Origin: Motiliproteus sediminis
GTDB taxonomy: Bacteria > Pseudomonadota > Gammaproteobacteria > Pseudomonadales > Balneatricaceae
DNA length: 64,000 bases
Direction: 5' to 3'
NCBI RefSeq assembly: GCF_017912535.1
Contig: NZ_JAERQK010000002.1
Coordinates: forward strand, 62,001 to 126,000
The position numbers and the translations under genes were made by a program. This document shows, one piece after another, positions 1 to 7,633 of this stretch (within the stretch, counting starts at the first letter, position 1; each line of letters starts with the position of its first letter). The notes under the pieces are model-generated. The model did not search any database. It was not told the origin of the DNA and saw nothing but the letters and a program-made list of their open reading frames with translations.

Positions 1-958
1 TGCTCTCGGCGCCCAGGTACATGTGGATAATACCGGCGTCGCGGTACTTGGGCAGGATGTCGCGGTCACGGATAATATCCTCCACCCGCGTTTCCATAAG
101 CAGTTTCACCGGAATCTGCGCCTCGATCAGCAGGTCAAGCTGGCGCTCCCAGCGCTCGGCGTCCTTGGTCGGGTAAGGGTCGATCAGGGTGATGAACTCC
201 ACCTGATACTGCTCCACCAGCAGCCGGATCTCGTCGATCACTTTCTCGGGATCACGCACCCGCCAGTCGCCGCGCCAGAACACCCGGTGCGAGCAGAAGG
301 AACAGTCCATCATGCAGCCGCGGGTGGTCATGATGGAACCCATCCGCCCCCAAGGCTCGATGTTGTAGTGGTAATCTTCCCAGTCCAGCAGGTGATAGGC
401 GGGCAGGTAATCGTCCAGTGTATCAATATGGGTGCGCAAGCCCGTGTTCACCACCTCGTCGCCGTCGGCAAACGCCAGACCCTTCACATCACGCCAGTTC
501 ACCGCCAGCTGACTGTCGTCGCCCCACAGGCGCAGAAACTCGTCGAAGGTCGCTTCGTTCTCGCCGCGCAGCACAAAGTCCGGAGGATGATCCCCCTCGG
601 TCAAAATCTCTTTGTACATGAACGTCGGGTGCGGGCCACCGATCAGGGTGACCGTGGCCGGATTAACCTGCTTGGCGATCGCCAGCGCTTCCAGCGCGGC
701 CGGCACCGTGGCGGTACTGATGGCACCGGACACTGGCAGGTAGTCGAGGGAAATCACCGCGTCGGGCTGATAGGCTTCGATCTCGGCGCGCACCTCGTCA
801 AAGGTTTTGTACTTGTTCATCGCATCGAAAATACGGCACTCAAAGCCCGCCTTGACCGCCACGCCAGCCAGATACGCCAACTGCAGCGGTGGCCAGGTGC
901 CGATCACCTGAACGCCCCAACAGTGATAGGGAGGCGCGATAAACAGTAGTTTTTTCAT
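1..958 (-). CDS. B12-binding domain radical SAM protein (partial, 3' end outside window)
   Basis: The start ATG is at 958 and the reading frame runs open to base 1, giving about 319 residues of N-terminal and middle sequence. The first ~150 residues look like a cobalamin-binding Rossmann domain (opening MKKLLFIAPPYHCWGVQ, later an IGGPHPT stretch). A radical SAM cluster motif follows at C215-x3-C219-x2-C222 (RGCMMDCSFCSH), the expected site of a 4Fe-4S cluster binding S-adenosylmethionine. Family relatives include BchE-like cyclases and cobalamin-dependent C-methylases, so the reaction cannot be named from sequence. It is the last visible gene of a minus-strand run after the LuxE-like gene, 80 nt downstream. 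The C-terminal domain is missing because of the window edge. Confidence 0.85.
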   Translation of the reverse strand, partial: MKKLLFIAPPYHCWGVQVIGTWPPLQLAYLAGVAVKAGFECRIFDAMNKYKTFDEVRAEIEAYQPDAVISLDYLPVSGAISTATVPAALEALAIAKQVNPATVTLIGGPHPTFMYKEILTEGDHPPDFVLRGENEATFDEFLRLWGDDSQLAVNWRDVKGLAFADGDEVVNTGLRTHIDTLDDYLPAYHLLDWEDYHYNIEPWGRMGSIMTTRGCMMDCSFCSHRVFWRGDWRVRDPEKVIDEIRLLVEQYQVEFITLIDPYPTKDAERWERQLDLLIEAQIPVKLLMETRVEDIIRDRDILPKYRDAGIIHMYLGAES

Positions 959-1038
959 GCTAAATCTTTAGAAATCCGATTAATCCAACCAGCCGGACGA
1001 GCCGACACAAATGACAAAGCGCAATTATCTCACAGAGT

Positions 1039-2364
1039 TCACCGCTTGTGGTTGTCCTTATCGCCCTGCTCCACCAACTGTTCGATCCCTTCGCCACAGG
1101 GGCAGTCCGCCCCCATCGACAACGGATTCGGCTGGCGCGCCTTGCGGCGGCTCAACCCCATCTTGAAGCGAATGGAAAAGTTCACGTAGGTTTCGAGAAA
1201 GCGGAAGATCTTGTTGTCGCCCATCGGGCCAACCGTGCGCTCGGCGGGCAGCAGGGAAACCTGACCATCAATCACTTGGGCGCGGCCCAGAATACGAAAG
1301 CTGCCATCCTCGAGCATGACCCCAAGATTATCGCTTTGCACTCCCAGCACTGTGGGAAGATTGGCCAGATCATAGTGGCGCAGCAGGCCGGGCTCCCCGG
1401 CGGCCAGGGGTTGCAGGGTCATCGGATCAACCACCTGGGTGCGAGTCCAGGGCGGTGGTATCAGCCGGCGCTCGGTGCGCGGCGCGCCCTGCCCCTGTTC
1501 GTTCAGGGTCCGCTCACGCAACGTGTTCTCGAAGAAGTTGGTAGCGCTCTCTGCCATGCCGAGCACGTTGACGCAGTGGTCCGCATCGATACCAAGCACC
1601 CCTTGCACCAAGTCGTAATACTGCTGCCGGTCCAGTTCGCCGAAGCGACCACGATAGCCACCACCGTCGCCGATACGGCTCCCCGTCGGCAGCTGGAACC
1701 GCAGCCCGCGTTTCTGGCAGGCCTTGAGAAAATAAACAAAGGCGCCGGTGCCGCCGATAAAGGCCACCGGCTGGCCACTGGCTTCAGCTTCTTCCAGCGC
1801 AGCAACCATGGCGTCGATATCGATACCGCTGCGCGCGAGCAAGAACTGGCTGTTGTCGGCACCGAAGCGCACCCGGGTCTCTTCCATCCCCATCGCCATG
1901 CCCATGGAGGGCGCCATCTGCGGGCTGGGCGCCAGAATCAGCACCCGACAGCGCGGCAGACCGGCGGCTTCTCGGGCTTCGAAATCGGGAAACAGGTAAG
2001 CAGCGGTCATCACCCGGTTGGCGGCAAACACCAGTTCTTTGCCCAGAGAATCGCGGTAGATCTGGCCGCGACGGTTGGCGGTGGTGCCGCTGGTCAATTG
2101 CGCCATAACCGCCTCTTCGGCTGGAAAGGAGGTCACCAGTTCACGCTTGAAGGCATCGGTAGGAAACGCCGGGATCTCATCCCAGCGGCTCACTGATTCA
2201 GGCGTGACGCCGCGGGCGTCGCAGAACTGGCGGTAGGGCTCATTGGCTTGGTACTGGTAGGCGAAGAGCTCCAGCGCCAGTGGTTCGAAATCAGCGGGAT
2301 CGCCGGCCACACCGGCGGCAATCAATTGGTGGACGGCGGCGCCCAACTGCTCCCGGCTTCGCAT
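1039..2364 (-). CDS. LuxE-family acyl-protein synthetase
   Basis: 441 residues of the LuxE/acyl-protein synthetase family, adenylate-forming enzymes that activate a carboxylic (fatty) acid as acyl-AMP. The family signature region is visible: a Ser/Thr/Gly-rich adenylation loop (AQLTSGTTANRRG, about residues 88-100), then GGTGAF, RIGDGGGYRG and LGMAESA motifs and a C-terminal cysteine pair (ADCPCGEG). In luminous bacteria LuxE feeds luciferase, but no lux genes occur here, so the substrate is unknown. It starts 2 nt after the stop of the small membrane-protein gene, which implies translational coupling, and sits between that gene and a B12 radical SAM enzyme. The family call is solid; the role is not. 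Confidence 0.85.
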   Translation of the reverse strand: MRSREQLGAAVHQLIAAGVAGDPADFEPLALELFAYQYQANEPYRQFCDARGVTPESVSRWDEIPAFPTDAFKRELVTSFPAEEAVMAQLTSGTTANRRGQIYRDSLGKELVFAANRVMTAAYLFPDFEAREAAGLPRCRVLILAPSPQMAPSMGMAMGMEETRVRFGADNSQFLLARSGIDIDAMVAALEEAEASGQPVAFIGGTGAFVYFLKACQKRGLRFQLPTGSRIGDGGGYRGRFGELDRQQYYDLVQGVLGIDADHCVNVLGMAESATNFFENTLRERTLNEQGQGAPRTERRLIPPPWTRTQVVDPMTLQPLAAGEPGLLRHYDLANLPTVLGVQSDNLGVMLEDGSFRILGRAQVIDGQVSLLPAERTVGPMGDNKIFRFLETYVNFSIRFKMGLSRRKARQPNPLSMGADCPCGEGIEQLVEQGDKDNHKR

Positions 2365-2366
2365 TG

Positions 2367-2714
2367 TCAGTGGGTCCAGATATAGCTGAGCCAGCTACCG
2401 CCGACAAAAGCGGTTCCCAGCACCGCGTGCTTGACGATCAACATCTGCTTCTTCACCTGCCAATTGTCTTTGCTGATACCGCCGTCACCCTTGCGATCGA
2501 ACAGAAAACGGAATAGCCCGGTCAGACACACCAGCAGCAGTGATACCCAGCAGAAGGTGAAAAAGAAGCTGTTCAGCTCCGCCAGCCAGGGGCCCGGCGC
2601 GCCCAGTTCGAACGCTTTTTCGCGCAGCACGAAGATGGTAACGAAACTGCCAAACCAGAGGCCGGTAAACAGGTCGTGACAGAAGTTGTTAAGCAGAATC
2701 AGCCAGGGGCGCAT
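2367..2714 (-). CDS. small integral membrane protein of unknown function
   Basis: 115 residues if started at ATG 2714, which is preceded by AGGA six bases upstream; a longer frame to 2786 would overlap the TusA-like gene and has no better ribosome site. At least three hydrophobic segments are visible, near residues 15-32, 50-72 and 95-112. The first reads FCHDLFTGLWFGSFVTIFVL and a conserved-looking CxxG and FRFLFDRKGDGG loop follow. I do not recognise a named family. Its position, one gene after a TusA-like protein and 2 nt before a LuxE-like gene, suggests it works with them at the inner membrane, but nothing in the sequence shows how. Confidence 0.7.
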   Translation of the reverse strand: MRPWLILLNNFCHDLFTGLWFGSFVTIFVLREKAFELGAPGPWLAELNSFFFTFCWVSLLLVCLTGLFRFLFDRKGDGGISKDNWQVKKQMLIVKHAVLGTAFVGGSWLSYIWTH

Positions 2715-2745
2715 GAGTAGTCCTAAAAATATAAAAGGTGGTGTG

Positions 2746-2976
2746 TCAGGTCGCAGCCAGTTTTTCCACTTCAGCCCGGCAAACACCCTCCACCAGATCC
2801 AGAGTCACCAGTCGATGGCCGGTTGCGGCACACCAGTCGGGCAGATCATCAACAAAACCCGGGTCGTCAGCCAACACCAGACAGCGACAGCCTCCGTCGA
2901 GTTCCTCAAGGCGGGCGGTCAGGCGAATAAGCGGCAGAGGGCAGACCAGCCCGCGCAGATCGAGCTCTATCGACAC
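2746..2976 (-). CDS. TusA-family sulfur carrier-like protein
   Basis: 76 residues from a GTG start at 2976 with GGGAG seven bases upstream; the longer frame upstream lacks any TusA similarity. The fold signature D-x-R-G-L-x-C-P-x-P is present (LDLRGLVCPLPLIRL), with Cys12 the likely persulfide-carrying residue. TusA proteins pass sulfur in tRNA thiolation, molybdenum cofactor or sulfur oxidation pathways. This copy lies apart from tus genes and heads a minus-strand run with a membrane protein, a LuxE-like synthetase and a radical SAM enzyme, 31 nt before the next gene. A dedicated sulfur-donor role in that pathway is inference. Confidence 0.8.
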   Translation of the reverse strand: MSIELDLRGLVCPLPLIRLTARLEELDGGCRCLVLADDPGFVDDLPDWCAATGHRLVTLDLVEGVCRAEVEKLAAT

Positions 2977-3346
2977 GCCGTATCTCCCTGCGGATAAAGA
3001 CCCATAGTCGAGCATCAAATACGGCCAGAAGACTACCGGAAGCCCCCAGCCGGCACAAGGCGCGCGGCGCGTGGCATTCCGCACGATCAAAGGGAACGCG
3101 CCAAAACAGCTGCAAGGAGCTAAATAGTCTGTAACAAACACCCAGCGATAGTGGCTATATCGGTATATCCAAGCGAACACGGCAGCAACATAGCTATGAG
3201 GCTATTGGCTGTTGATGACTACTGGACGAGTAAAGCGGCTTTTCCTGCTCAAGCAGATGACGCTCGTGATCCCGCTGCTGGAGCGCATACTCTATCTCGG
3301 TTAGCCGCTGTAAAATACCGCTGCTGTGATTCATGTCGCAAGGTGA
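2977..3346 (-). other. intergenic stretch without a supported gene
   Basis: About 370 nt between the TusA-like gene and the nucleotidyltransferase gene. Composition is lower in GC than the flanks. Several open frames exist on both strands, but none has family similarity together with a good ribosome site. The best candidate is the 46-codon frame at 3194-3334, listed separately at low confidence. No terminator or promoter was clear. Confidence 0.5.
3194..3334 (-). CDS. possible small protein (46 aa), weakly supported
   Basis: An ATG frame beginning 12 nt after the stop of the nucleotidyltransferase gene, on the same strand. It would encode a hydrophilic, Gln/Glu-rich, probably helical peptide beginning MNHSSGILQRLTEIEYALQQ, then a Ser-rich tail. 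There is no convincing ribosome-binding site and no recognised family. Only its position as a possible third gene of the toxin-antitoxin-like operon makes it worth listing; it may be chance. Confidence 0.25.
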   Translation of the reverse strand: MNHSSGILQRLTEIEYALQQRDHERHLLEQEKPLYSSSSHQQPIAS

Positions 3347-3895
3347 TTAATCCCGTTCCAGCAAGGATATAAATTCATCGAACTTGGCCAGCTCGCCTTC
3401 ATGCTCAGACCAAGCTCTAATCGCATTCAGGTCGTACTCCCCTCGTTGGTCTTTTGCGACCCAAAGCGCTTGCTGAAAAGCCTGCCGATCTCTCCAGTGA
3501 AAAAACGCCGCTAAGCGGTCCTTAATGCAGTCTTCAGCAGTGATCAGCGAAAACGTGCCGAGCGGTGTGGTCAACGTAGCCCACTGACGAATCGGTTGAT
3601 CACCTACGGAGAGAGGTCCTGGCGGGAACTCCACTAAAAAGGGGCAACAGGGATGTTCGTAGTAGCGACCAATCGGGTAAAATCCGAGTTTCGCCATCGC
3701 TGCTTTTAAGTGTTTGCTCGGAGTGTAAGAGCGATCGACAAAGTCGAGATCGTCTGACTGATAGAGGTTATCAGAATAGATCGATACGCAAGTGCCGCCG
3801 ACCAGAGTGACATCAATGCCCTCGTTTGATAGATGGGAACCAATCAGCCCGGCCAGGTCTCGGGCGCTAATGGTGGAATAGTCAATCTCACTCAT
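3347..3895 (-). CDS. nucleotidyltransferase-fold protein, AbiEii/MNT-type toxin candidate
   Basis: 182 residues with a minimal nucleotidyltransferase signature: LVGGTCVSIY (G33-G34) followed by SDDLDF (D49 and D51), the G-G...D-x-D arrangement that binds metal and NTP in DNA polymerase beta-like enzymes. A further LITAEDCIKDRL segment is typical of AbiEii-like and related stand-alone nucleotidyltransferases. The start codon overlaps the stop of the upstream winged-helix gene by 4 nt, so the two are translationally coupled. Pairing of such an enzyme with a small winged-helix protein is the usual layout of AbiE-like type IV toxin-antitoxin modules. Toxicity and target are inferred, not visible. 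Confidence 0.65.
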   Translation of the reverse strand: MSEIDYSTISARDLAGLIGSHLSNEGIDVTLVGGTCVSIYSDNLYQSDDLDFVDRSYTPSKHLKAAMAKLGFYPIGRYYEHPCCPFLVEFPPGPLSVGDQPIRQWATLTTPLGTFSLITAEDCIKDRLAAFFHWRDRQAFQQALWVAKDQRGEYDLNAIRAWSEHEGELAKFDEFISLLERD

Positions 3896-4239
3896 GCGCT
3901 GTTCCGCCGTTGAAGTGGTTTATCCGGTTTGCGTGGCCGTCGACGATTTTCCAGCAACGACTCTCGCAGCGTCTCTGGATAGAACTCAATGATTCGCTCG
4001 ATCAATGCTCTTAATTCGTCACGATAAACACAGCGGGGATTCAAACTGAATACCCGCGTGCGGCCTACAAAACGGCTGCACAAGACGCCCGCAGTCTCAA
4101 GCTTTTCAGCTTGCGCCTGGATGGGCGTTAGCGGTGCATCAAAGAAGGCAGCAATTTCCCGCGGATAGCCTTCACCCCGGGCAACTAAGTAAACCAGCAC
4201 CCGCTCTTTATTGATGTTACCAAGTAGCCCTTCCAGCAT
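3892..4239 (-). CDS. winged helix-turn-helix regulator, putative antitoxin
   Basis: 115 residues. The N-terminal ~75 residues resemble an ArsR-like winged helix: NKERVLVYLVARGEGYPREIA, then TPIQAQAEKLETAGVL as recognition helix and a RVFSLNPR wing. The C-terminus is very basic (RRRPRKPDKPLQRR). It overlaps the downstream nucleotidyltransferase gene by 4 nt (ATGA). A perfect inverted repeat lies 48-72 nt upstream of the start, as expected if the protein represses its own operon. Antitoxin function is inferred from the pairing. Confidence 0.6.
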   Translation of the reverse strand: MLEGLLGNINKERVLVYLVARGEGYPREIAAFFDAPLTPIQAQAEKLETAGVLCSRFVGRTRVFSLNPRCVYRDELRALIERIIEFYPETLRESLLENRRRPRKPDKPLQRRNSA

Positions 4240-4286
4240 GTGATGGTGTCCAGTGATTGTGCGATCAATAAACCAACATAAAACCC

Positions 4287-4311
4287 ATATGAACCAAATA
4301 GTAGTTCATAT
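4287..4311. promoter_or_regulatory. palindrome upstream of the winged-helix gene, candidate operator
   Basis: Perfect inverted repeat ATATGAAC (4287-4294), 9 nt spacer, GTTCATAT (4304-4311). It lies 48 nt upstream of the winged-helix start in AT-rich DNA. The arm length and spacing suit a dimeric winged-helix repressor. No -10/-35 pair could be fixed with confidence around it. Confidence 0.5.
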
Positions 4312-4670
4312 CATCCTGTTTTTAAATCATGGTGATCGGGGCGTATACAGGTACACTGAACCTTGACCAATACAGGCTTGCTGTACCTGTCCGCTGTTCA
4401 TGATGTGGCCCGCCTTGGCTTAAAGCCTAGTTAGACGACTATTCTGGAACTTCGGTAGCTATTCTCTGAGGGTAGCGCCATTGCTCAACACCAAAGCGCT
4501 GGAATTTCCATCGACACCCGATGAGCATGAAGGACTGGGGCAGTAATCCCGGTGTGACGTATTCAGACTTAAGGTCGTTTTTCCGGGCACCGCTGTGAGC
4601 AACTTGAAGCCCGTGCCACAGAATCTGTCACATTTTGTCACATGGCCATTTGCTGACCCCAGAAACGGAA
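4312..4670. other. gene-poor stretch between the toxin-antitoxin-like pair and tRNA gene
   Basis: I find no gene here. A 60-codon frame on the minus strand (4459-4641) has no recognisable features and looks like chance. Present are an 8-bp inverted repeat ACAGGTAC (4347-4354)/GTACCTGT (4383-4390) and a short GGCT-TAA-AGCC hairpin near 4417. The section lies directly beyond the 3' end of a tRNA gene, a common insertion point for mobile DNA, but I found no repeat of the tRNA 3' end and no integrase. Confidence 0.5.
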
Positions 4671-4701
4671 AAGGCAGATCAGTAAGTAACTGATCTGCCT
4701 T
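4671..4701 (-). terminator. terminator of the initiator tRNA gene
   Basis: Perfect 13-bp stem AAGGCAGATCAGT (4671-4683), 5-nt loop, ACTGATCTGCCTT (4689-4701), starting 8 nt beyond the tRNA CCA end. The downstream T run on the minus strand is short, so termination strength is uncertain. Confidence 0.65.
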
Positions 4702-4709
4702 CCGAAAAT

Positions 4710-4786
<77 letters not shown>

Positions 4787-4800
4787 TCAACGTGGAGCGC

Positions 4801-4829
4801 ATATTATTGATCGGTTGGAGGTTCGTCAA
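4801..4829 (-). promoter_or_regulatory. sigma-70 promoter of the tRNA-fMet gene
   Basis: Reading the minus strand: -35 TTGACG (4824-4829), 17-nt spacer, -10 TAATAT (4801-4806). Transcription would start near 4794, about 8 nt before the mature tRNA. It overlaps the 5' leader of the divergent DsbA-like gene. Confidence 0.75.
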
Positions 4830-4837
4830 GCGGATTT

Positions 4838-5497
4838 ATGAAAGATTTACGACTTTTCCATAACGCGACCTCTGAAGATGCGTTGTATTACGTCATGGAC
4901 CCGATGTGTAGCTGGTGCTGGGCCTTCGCCCCAGCGCTCCAGTCGGTGGTGGATGACGACCGCTTGAACCAGCCGCTGGTCTATGTGATGGGCGGACTGG
5001 CGGCGGACACAGACGATCCTATGTCGCCCGCCATGCAACAGCAGATCGCGCGGATATGGCAGCACATTGAAGCGCTCACCGGGGCCCGTTTCAACCATGC
5101 TTTCTGGCAGCAAAACAACCCTCGCCGAGCCACCTTTGCAGCCTGCCGTGCCGTCATTGCGGCAGAGGCTCTTGCTGCCGGCGCATTCGCAGCGATGATT
5201 GATGCCATCCAGCGGGGTTATTACCTGCGCGCACTCAACCCCTCCGAAACCTCGGTTTTAGTGCAACTGGCGGAGGAGACAGGACTGCCGTCCGCACCCT
5301 TTGCCGACCTGCTCGCCTCTGAAGCGGTCACGATTCGGCTGACCGAGCACCTGCGTTGGCGTGATCGACTGCTGGTACAGGGTTATCCGGCGTTGGTTTA
5401 CTGGCACGAGCAGCAAGCGATACCGGTGATCAGCGGCTATTGCGCCCGGGCCGAGCTAGAGCAGGCCTTGCGCAGACGTGGTCTGCTGAGAGAATGA
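4838..5497 (+). CDS. DsbA-family thioredoxin-fold protein
   Basis: 219 residues, cytoplasmic by lack of a signal peptide. Near the N-terminus is D-P-M-C24-S-W-C27-W, the CxxC redox site of a DsbA-like thioredoxin fold, followed by the helical insertion typical of the DsbA/FrnE group (COG3531-like). Expected activity is thiol-disulfide exchange or isomerisation; the substrate is unknown. It is transcribed away from the tRNA-fMet gene and stands alone, since the next gene converges on it. The leader has only a weak ribosome site before ATG 4838. Confidence 0.8.
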   Translation: MKDLRLFHNATSEDALYYVMDPMCSWCWAFAPALQSVVDDDRLNQPLVYVMGGLAADTDDPMSPAMQQQIARIWQHIEALTGARFNHAFWQQNNPRRATFAACRAVIAAEALAAGAFAAMIDAIQRGYYLRALNPSETSVLVQLAEETGLPSAPFADLLASEAVTIRLTEHLRWRDRLLVQGYPALVYWHEQQAIPVISGYCARAELEQALRRRGLLRE

Positions 5498-5528
5498 AAA
5501 CCGGAAAAAAAGAAGAAAAGAGAAGAGA

Positions 5529-5553
5529 GGTGCGACGGCGACGCCGCCGCACC
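5529..5553 (-). terminator. terminator of the cold-shock gene
   Basis: GC-rich hairpin GGTGCG..CGGC / CGCCG..CGCACC located 7 nt after the stop of the cold-shock gene on the minus strand, followed on that strand by a T/C-rich run ending in seven T. The purine-rich tract on the plus strand (about 5494-5530) is the mirror of this tail. Confidence 0.6.
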
Positions 5554-5560
5554 GGACAGC

Positions 5561-5995
5561 TTAGCTGCGAACCACCGATACGTCTTCAGCCTGCAACCCT
5601 TTATCGCTCTGAACAACATCAAAGCGTACACGCTGACCTTCGGTCAAAGAACGGTGCCCCGTGCCACGGATGGAACGAAAATGGACAAATACGTCGTCAC
5701 CCTGATCCCGGGTAATAAAACCAAACCCCTTGGTCACGTTGAACCATTTCACCGTGCCGGCCTCGCGATTGTCGTTAGCGTCGTTGACATACTCGACGCC
5801 ATCATTACCGGACACGACAGCAGAACCGCCTGACGCGGACAACAAACTACTGAGCAGACAGAGCACGAACACCGTGCCGCCGGCTGCCACCAATTGTCCC
5901 TCAGGTAATCCCGCCACCGCTTGCAGCACAAACGGTGCGACCACCGCCGCAATGGCGCTATATACAACACTTTGTAACATTGACTTTGTTTTCAT
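5561..5995 (-). CDS. membrane-anchored cold-shock domain protein
   Basis: 144 residues from ATG 5995, which has GAGAAG six bases upstream; an in-frame extension to 6055 is less likely. Domain order is two hydrophobic segments (about residues 6-28 and 33-53), a short linker, then a complete cold-shock domain at about 77-144. That domain has AGTVKWFN, the RNP1 core KGFGFI and the RNP2 core VFVHF, so single-stranded nucleic acid binding is expected. Canonical CspA proteins are about 70 residues and soluble, so the hydrophobic N-terminus is the notable part and would tether the domain to the inner membrane. It converges with the DsbA-like gene. Confidence 0.85.
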   Translation of the reverse strand: MKTKSMLQSVVYSAIAAVVAPFVLQAVAGLPEGQLVAAGGTVFVLCLLSSLLSASGGSAVVSGNDGVEYVNDANDNREAGTVKWFNVTKGFGFITRDQGDDVFVHFRSIRGTGHRSLTEGQRVRFDVVQSDKGLQAEDVSVVRS

Positions 5996-6240
5996 TATAA
6001 ACTTCTCACAACATGAAGAATTTAAACAAATATCTCGGGGACCCACTCTAAACACCCCCGAAAACTGGCAACATAGTTAGATTCGTTCCACGCCGTTTAC
6101 AGCCTGAAAGGTCTCGCCAACCGTTGCCTTGGTCGAGCGCGATCCTTCCTGAACGTGCGGAACAGCCCCACTATATAACGATTGCCACCAAAAAATTCAA
6201 CAGCTTAATCCGGCAACAGCAGCCGGCGAGGGACAGCAAC

Positions 6241-6450
6241 ATGGATCTGGAAGCACGCCTGATCGAACTCGAAACCAAACAGGCGTTTGGTGATGACGCG
6301 CTGGAACAGCTGAGTGATGCGCTGGCCCATCAACAGCGGGAAATAGAAGAGCTGCGCGAAGCAGTTAAACTATTGCACCAACAGCTGAAAGCGGTGCAAA
6401 ACAACCCTGGCAGCAATGCTGCGGACGAACCGCCACCACCCCATTACTGA
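6241..6450 (+). CDS. slyX: SlyX family protein
   Basis: 69 residues with the SlyX pattern: an N-terminal [20 protein letters not shown] helix, a coiled coil rich in Gln/Glu, and a Pro-rich C-terminus ending PPPPHY. Family function is unknown; SlyX is a small soluble coiled-coil protein widespread in gammaproteobacteria. The first base of the ATG follows a purine-rich leader (GCGAGGGACAGCAAC). Its last 7 bases overlap the convergent rsmJ gene. Confidence 0.9.
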   Translation: MDLEARLIELETKQAFGDDALEQLSDALAHQQREIEELREAVKLLHQQLKAVQNNPGSNAADEPPPPHY

Positions 6451-7265
6451 GATCGCTGCAAAGCCTTCAGTGCGTAGATATCAAAACGCCCGGACTTGCC
6501 CTCCAGACTGTGACTGGGGCGGTGATCAGCCAGGTAAGGTGCCTTGCGCGGCCGCTTAACCACCACCCGTGCCAATGCCACATCGAGGGCCATAGGCAAC
6601 AGTTCGCCGGCATCCTCGTCAGCGCCGACCAGATCGCGAAACAGGCGCATCTCCTTCTTCACTTGTGCGCTTTTGTTACTGTGGGGAAACATGGGATCGA
6701 GGTAGACCACCTCGGGGCGCGACGACTCCGGCGCGCCAAGCCGTGACCGTAACCAGTCATGAGCAGAACCTGGCTGGAACGTCATTCGGGCAACGATCTC
6801 ACCCACCTCAGGGTCATCCGCTGCCCGCCGCAGCCCATCATCCAGCAGCAAGGCAACCACCGGGGCTCGTTCGCACAGCGTTAGTTCGCAGCCCAGCGAC
6901 GCCAGTACGAAGGCATCACGCCCGAGACCGGCGGTCAGGTCCGCGATCCGGGGGCGAACGCCACTCCGAATGCCGACCGCTTTGGCGATCTGCTGACCAC
7001 TTCCGCCGCCAAACTGGCGCCGGTGAGCGACCGCGCCGCCGAGAAAATCGACGCGCACCGGCCCCGGTGCCTTGCGCCCGGTTTCCTGTGCGGCCAGACC
7101 ATCAGCAGCGACCACCAGAACCACGCCCCCCTCTTCGACTTGACGCAGATCTGTCAGCACCGGCAGCAGCGGTACCTGCAACTGGTCGGCAAGGAGTCGA
7201 GCACGGGATTGTTCAGTTTCAGTTGCAGCAACCACCTGCAACGGCGGAGTCAGAGGTGAACTCAT
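6444..7265 (-). CDS. rsmJ: 16S rRNA m2G1516 methyltransferase RsmJ
   Basis: 273 residues from ATG 7265. RsmJ (YhiQ) methylates guanosine 1516 of 16S rRNA with S-adenosylmethionine. Visible family marks are the SAM-binding loop [17 protein letters not shown], the catalytic-type [20 protein letters not shown] block, and the C-terminal KRPRKAPYL and GKSGRFDIY segments. It is the last gene of the mpl-to-rsmJ run, 4 nt after a hypothetical gene, and ends by overlapping slyX. Confidence 0.93.
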   Translation of the reverse strand: MSSPLTPPLQVVAATETEQSRARLLADQLQVPLLPVLTDLRQVEEGGVVLVVAADGLAAQETGRKAPGPVRVDFLGGAVAHRRQFGGGSGQQIAKAVGIRSGVRPRIADLTAGLGRDAFVLASLGCELTLCERAPVVALLLDDGLRRAADDPEVGEIVARMTFQPGSAHDWLRSRLGAPESSRPEVVYLDPMFPHSNKSAQVKKEMRLFRDLVGADEDAGELLPMALDVALARVVVKRPRKAPYLADHRPSHSLEGKSGRFDIYALKALQRSQ

Positions 7266-7269
7266 CAAT

Positions 7270-7557
7270 TCAGGCGTACAGGTCGATACCCAGCAGCTCG
7301 CTTTCACCGGGCTGCCAGTTAAGGCTGGCGTTGGTCAGATAGAGAGAGATCGCTTCCCGCCCGGAGAACGGCAGGGTGCGATCAGTGGAGTAGAAACGGC
7401 TGTTGTCACTTTGTCGGGCAGCGTCAGCGCGCTCGAGCGGCGCCGCCGAGCGTTGCTTGCCGCCACCCTCATCCTGCTCGCCGACCGCAACAGGCGCCTG
7501 ACGGGCCGATGGTTTGGGCAGAAAAGGAGGTAAGTTGGAGGCGGCGCCAATCCGCAT
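7270..7557 (-). CDS. conserved-looking small hypothetical protein
   Basis: 95 residues from ATG 7557, which has AAGGAC about 9 bases upstream. The N-terminal half is Pro/Ala/Arg-rich and probably disordered; the C-terminal third ([20 protein letters not shown] then IDLYA) looks folded. I do not recognise a named family. No signal peptide or membrane segment. It lies 76 nt after uppP and 4 nt before rsmJ, so it is likely co-transcribed with them. Confidence 0.6.
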   Translation of the reverse strand: MRIGAASNLPPFLPKPSARQAPVAVGEQDEGGGKQRSAAPLERADAARQSDNSRFYSTDRTLPFSGREAISLYLTNASLNWQPGESELLGIDLYA

Positions 7558-7633
7558 GCAGTGATGTCCTTAGCCGGCAGCAGTGATTGCTGGCATTGTA
7601 GCCGACTCTCGCCAGCAAACCAATGCGCTAGCG

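Noticed and set aside
23-949. A 308-codon open frame on the plus strand at the left edge
   Set aside because: The minus strand here encodes a radical SAM protein with an intact cysteine motif, so the plus-strand frame is a shadow.
1048-2196. A 382-codon open frame on the plus strand
   Set aside because: It lies opposite the LuxE-like gene, which matches a known family; the shadow does not.
4428-4440. GTTAGAC-like sequence that might be an integron attC core
   Set aside because: The match to GTTRRRY is only seven bases and no complementary RYYYAAC partner or palindromic body was found nearby.
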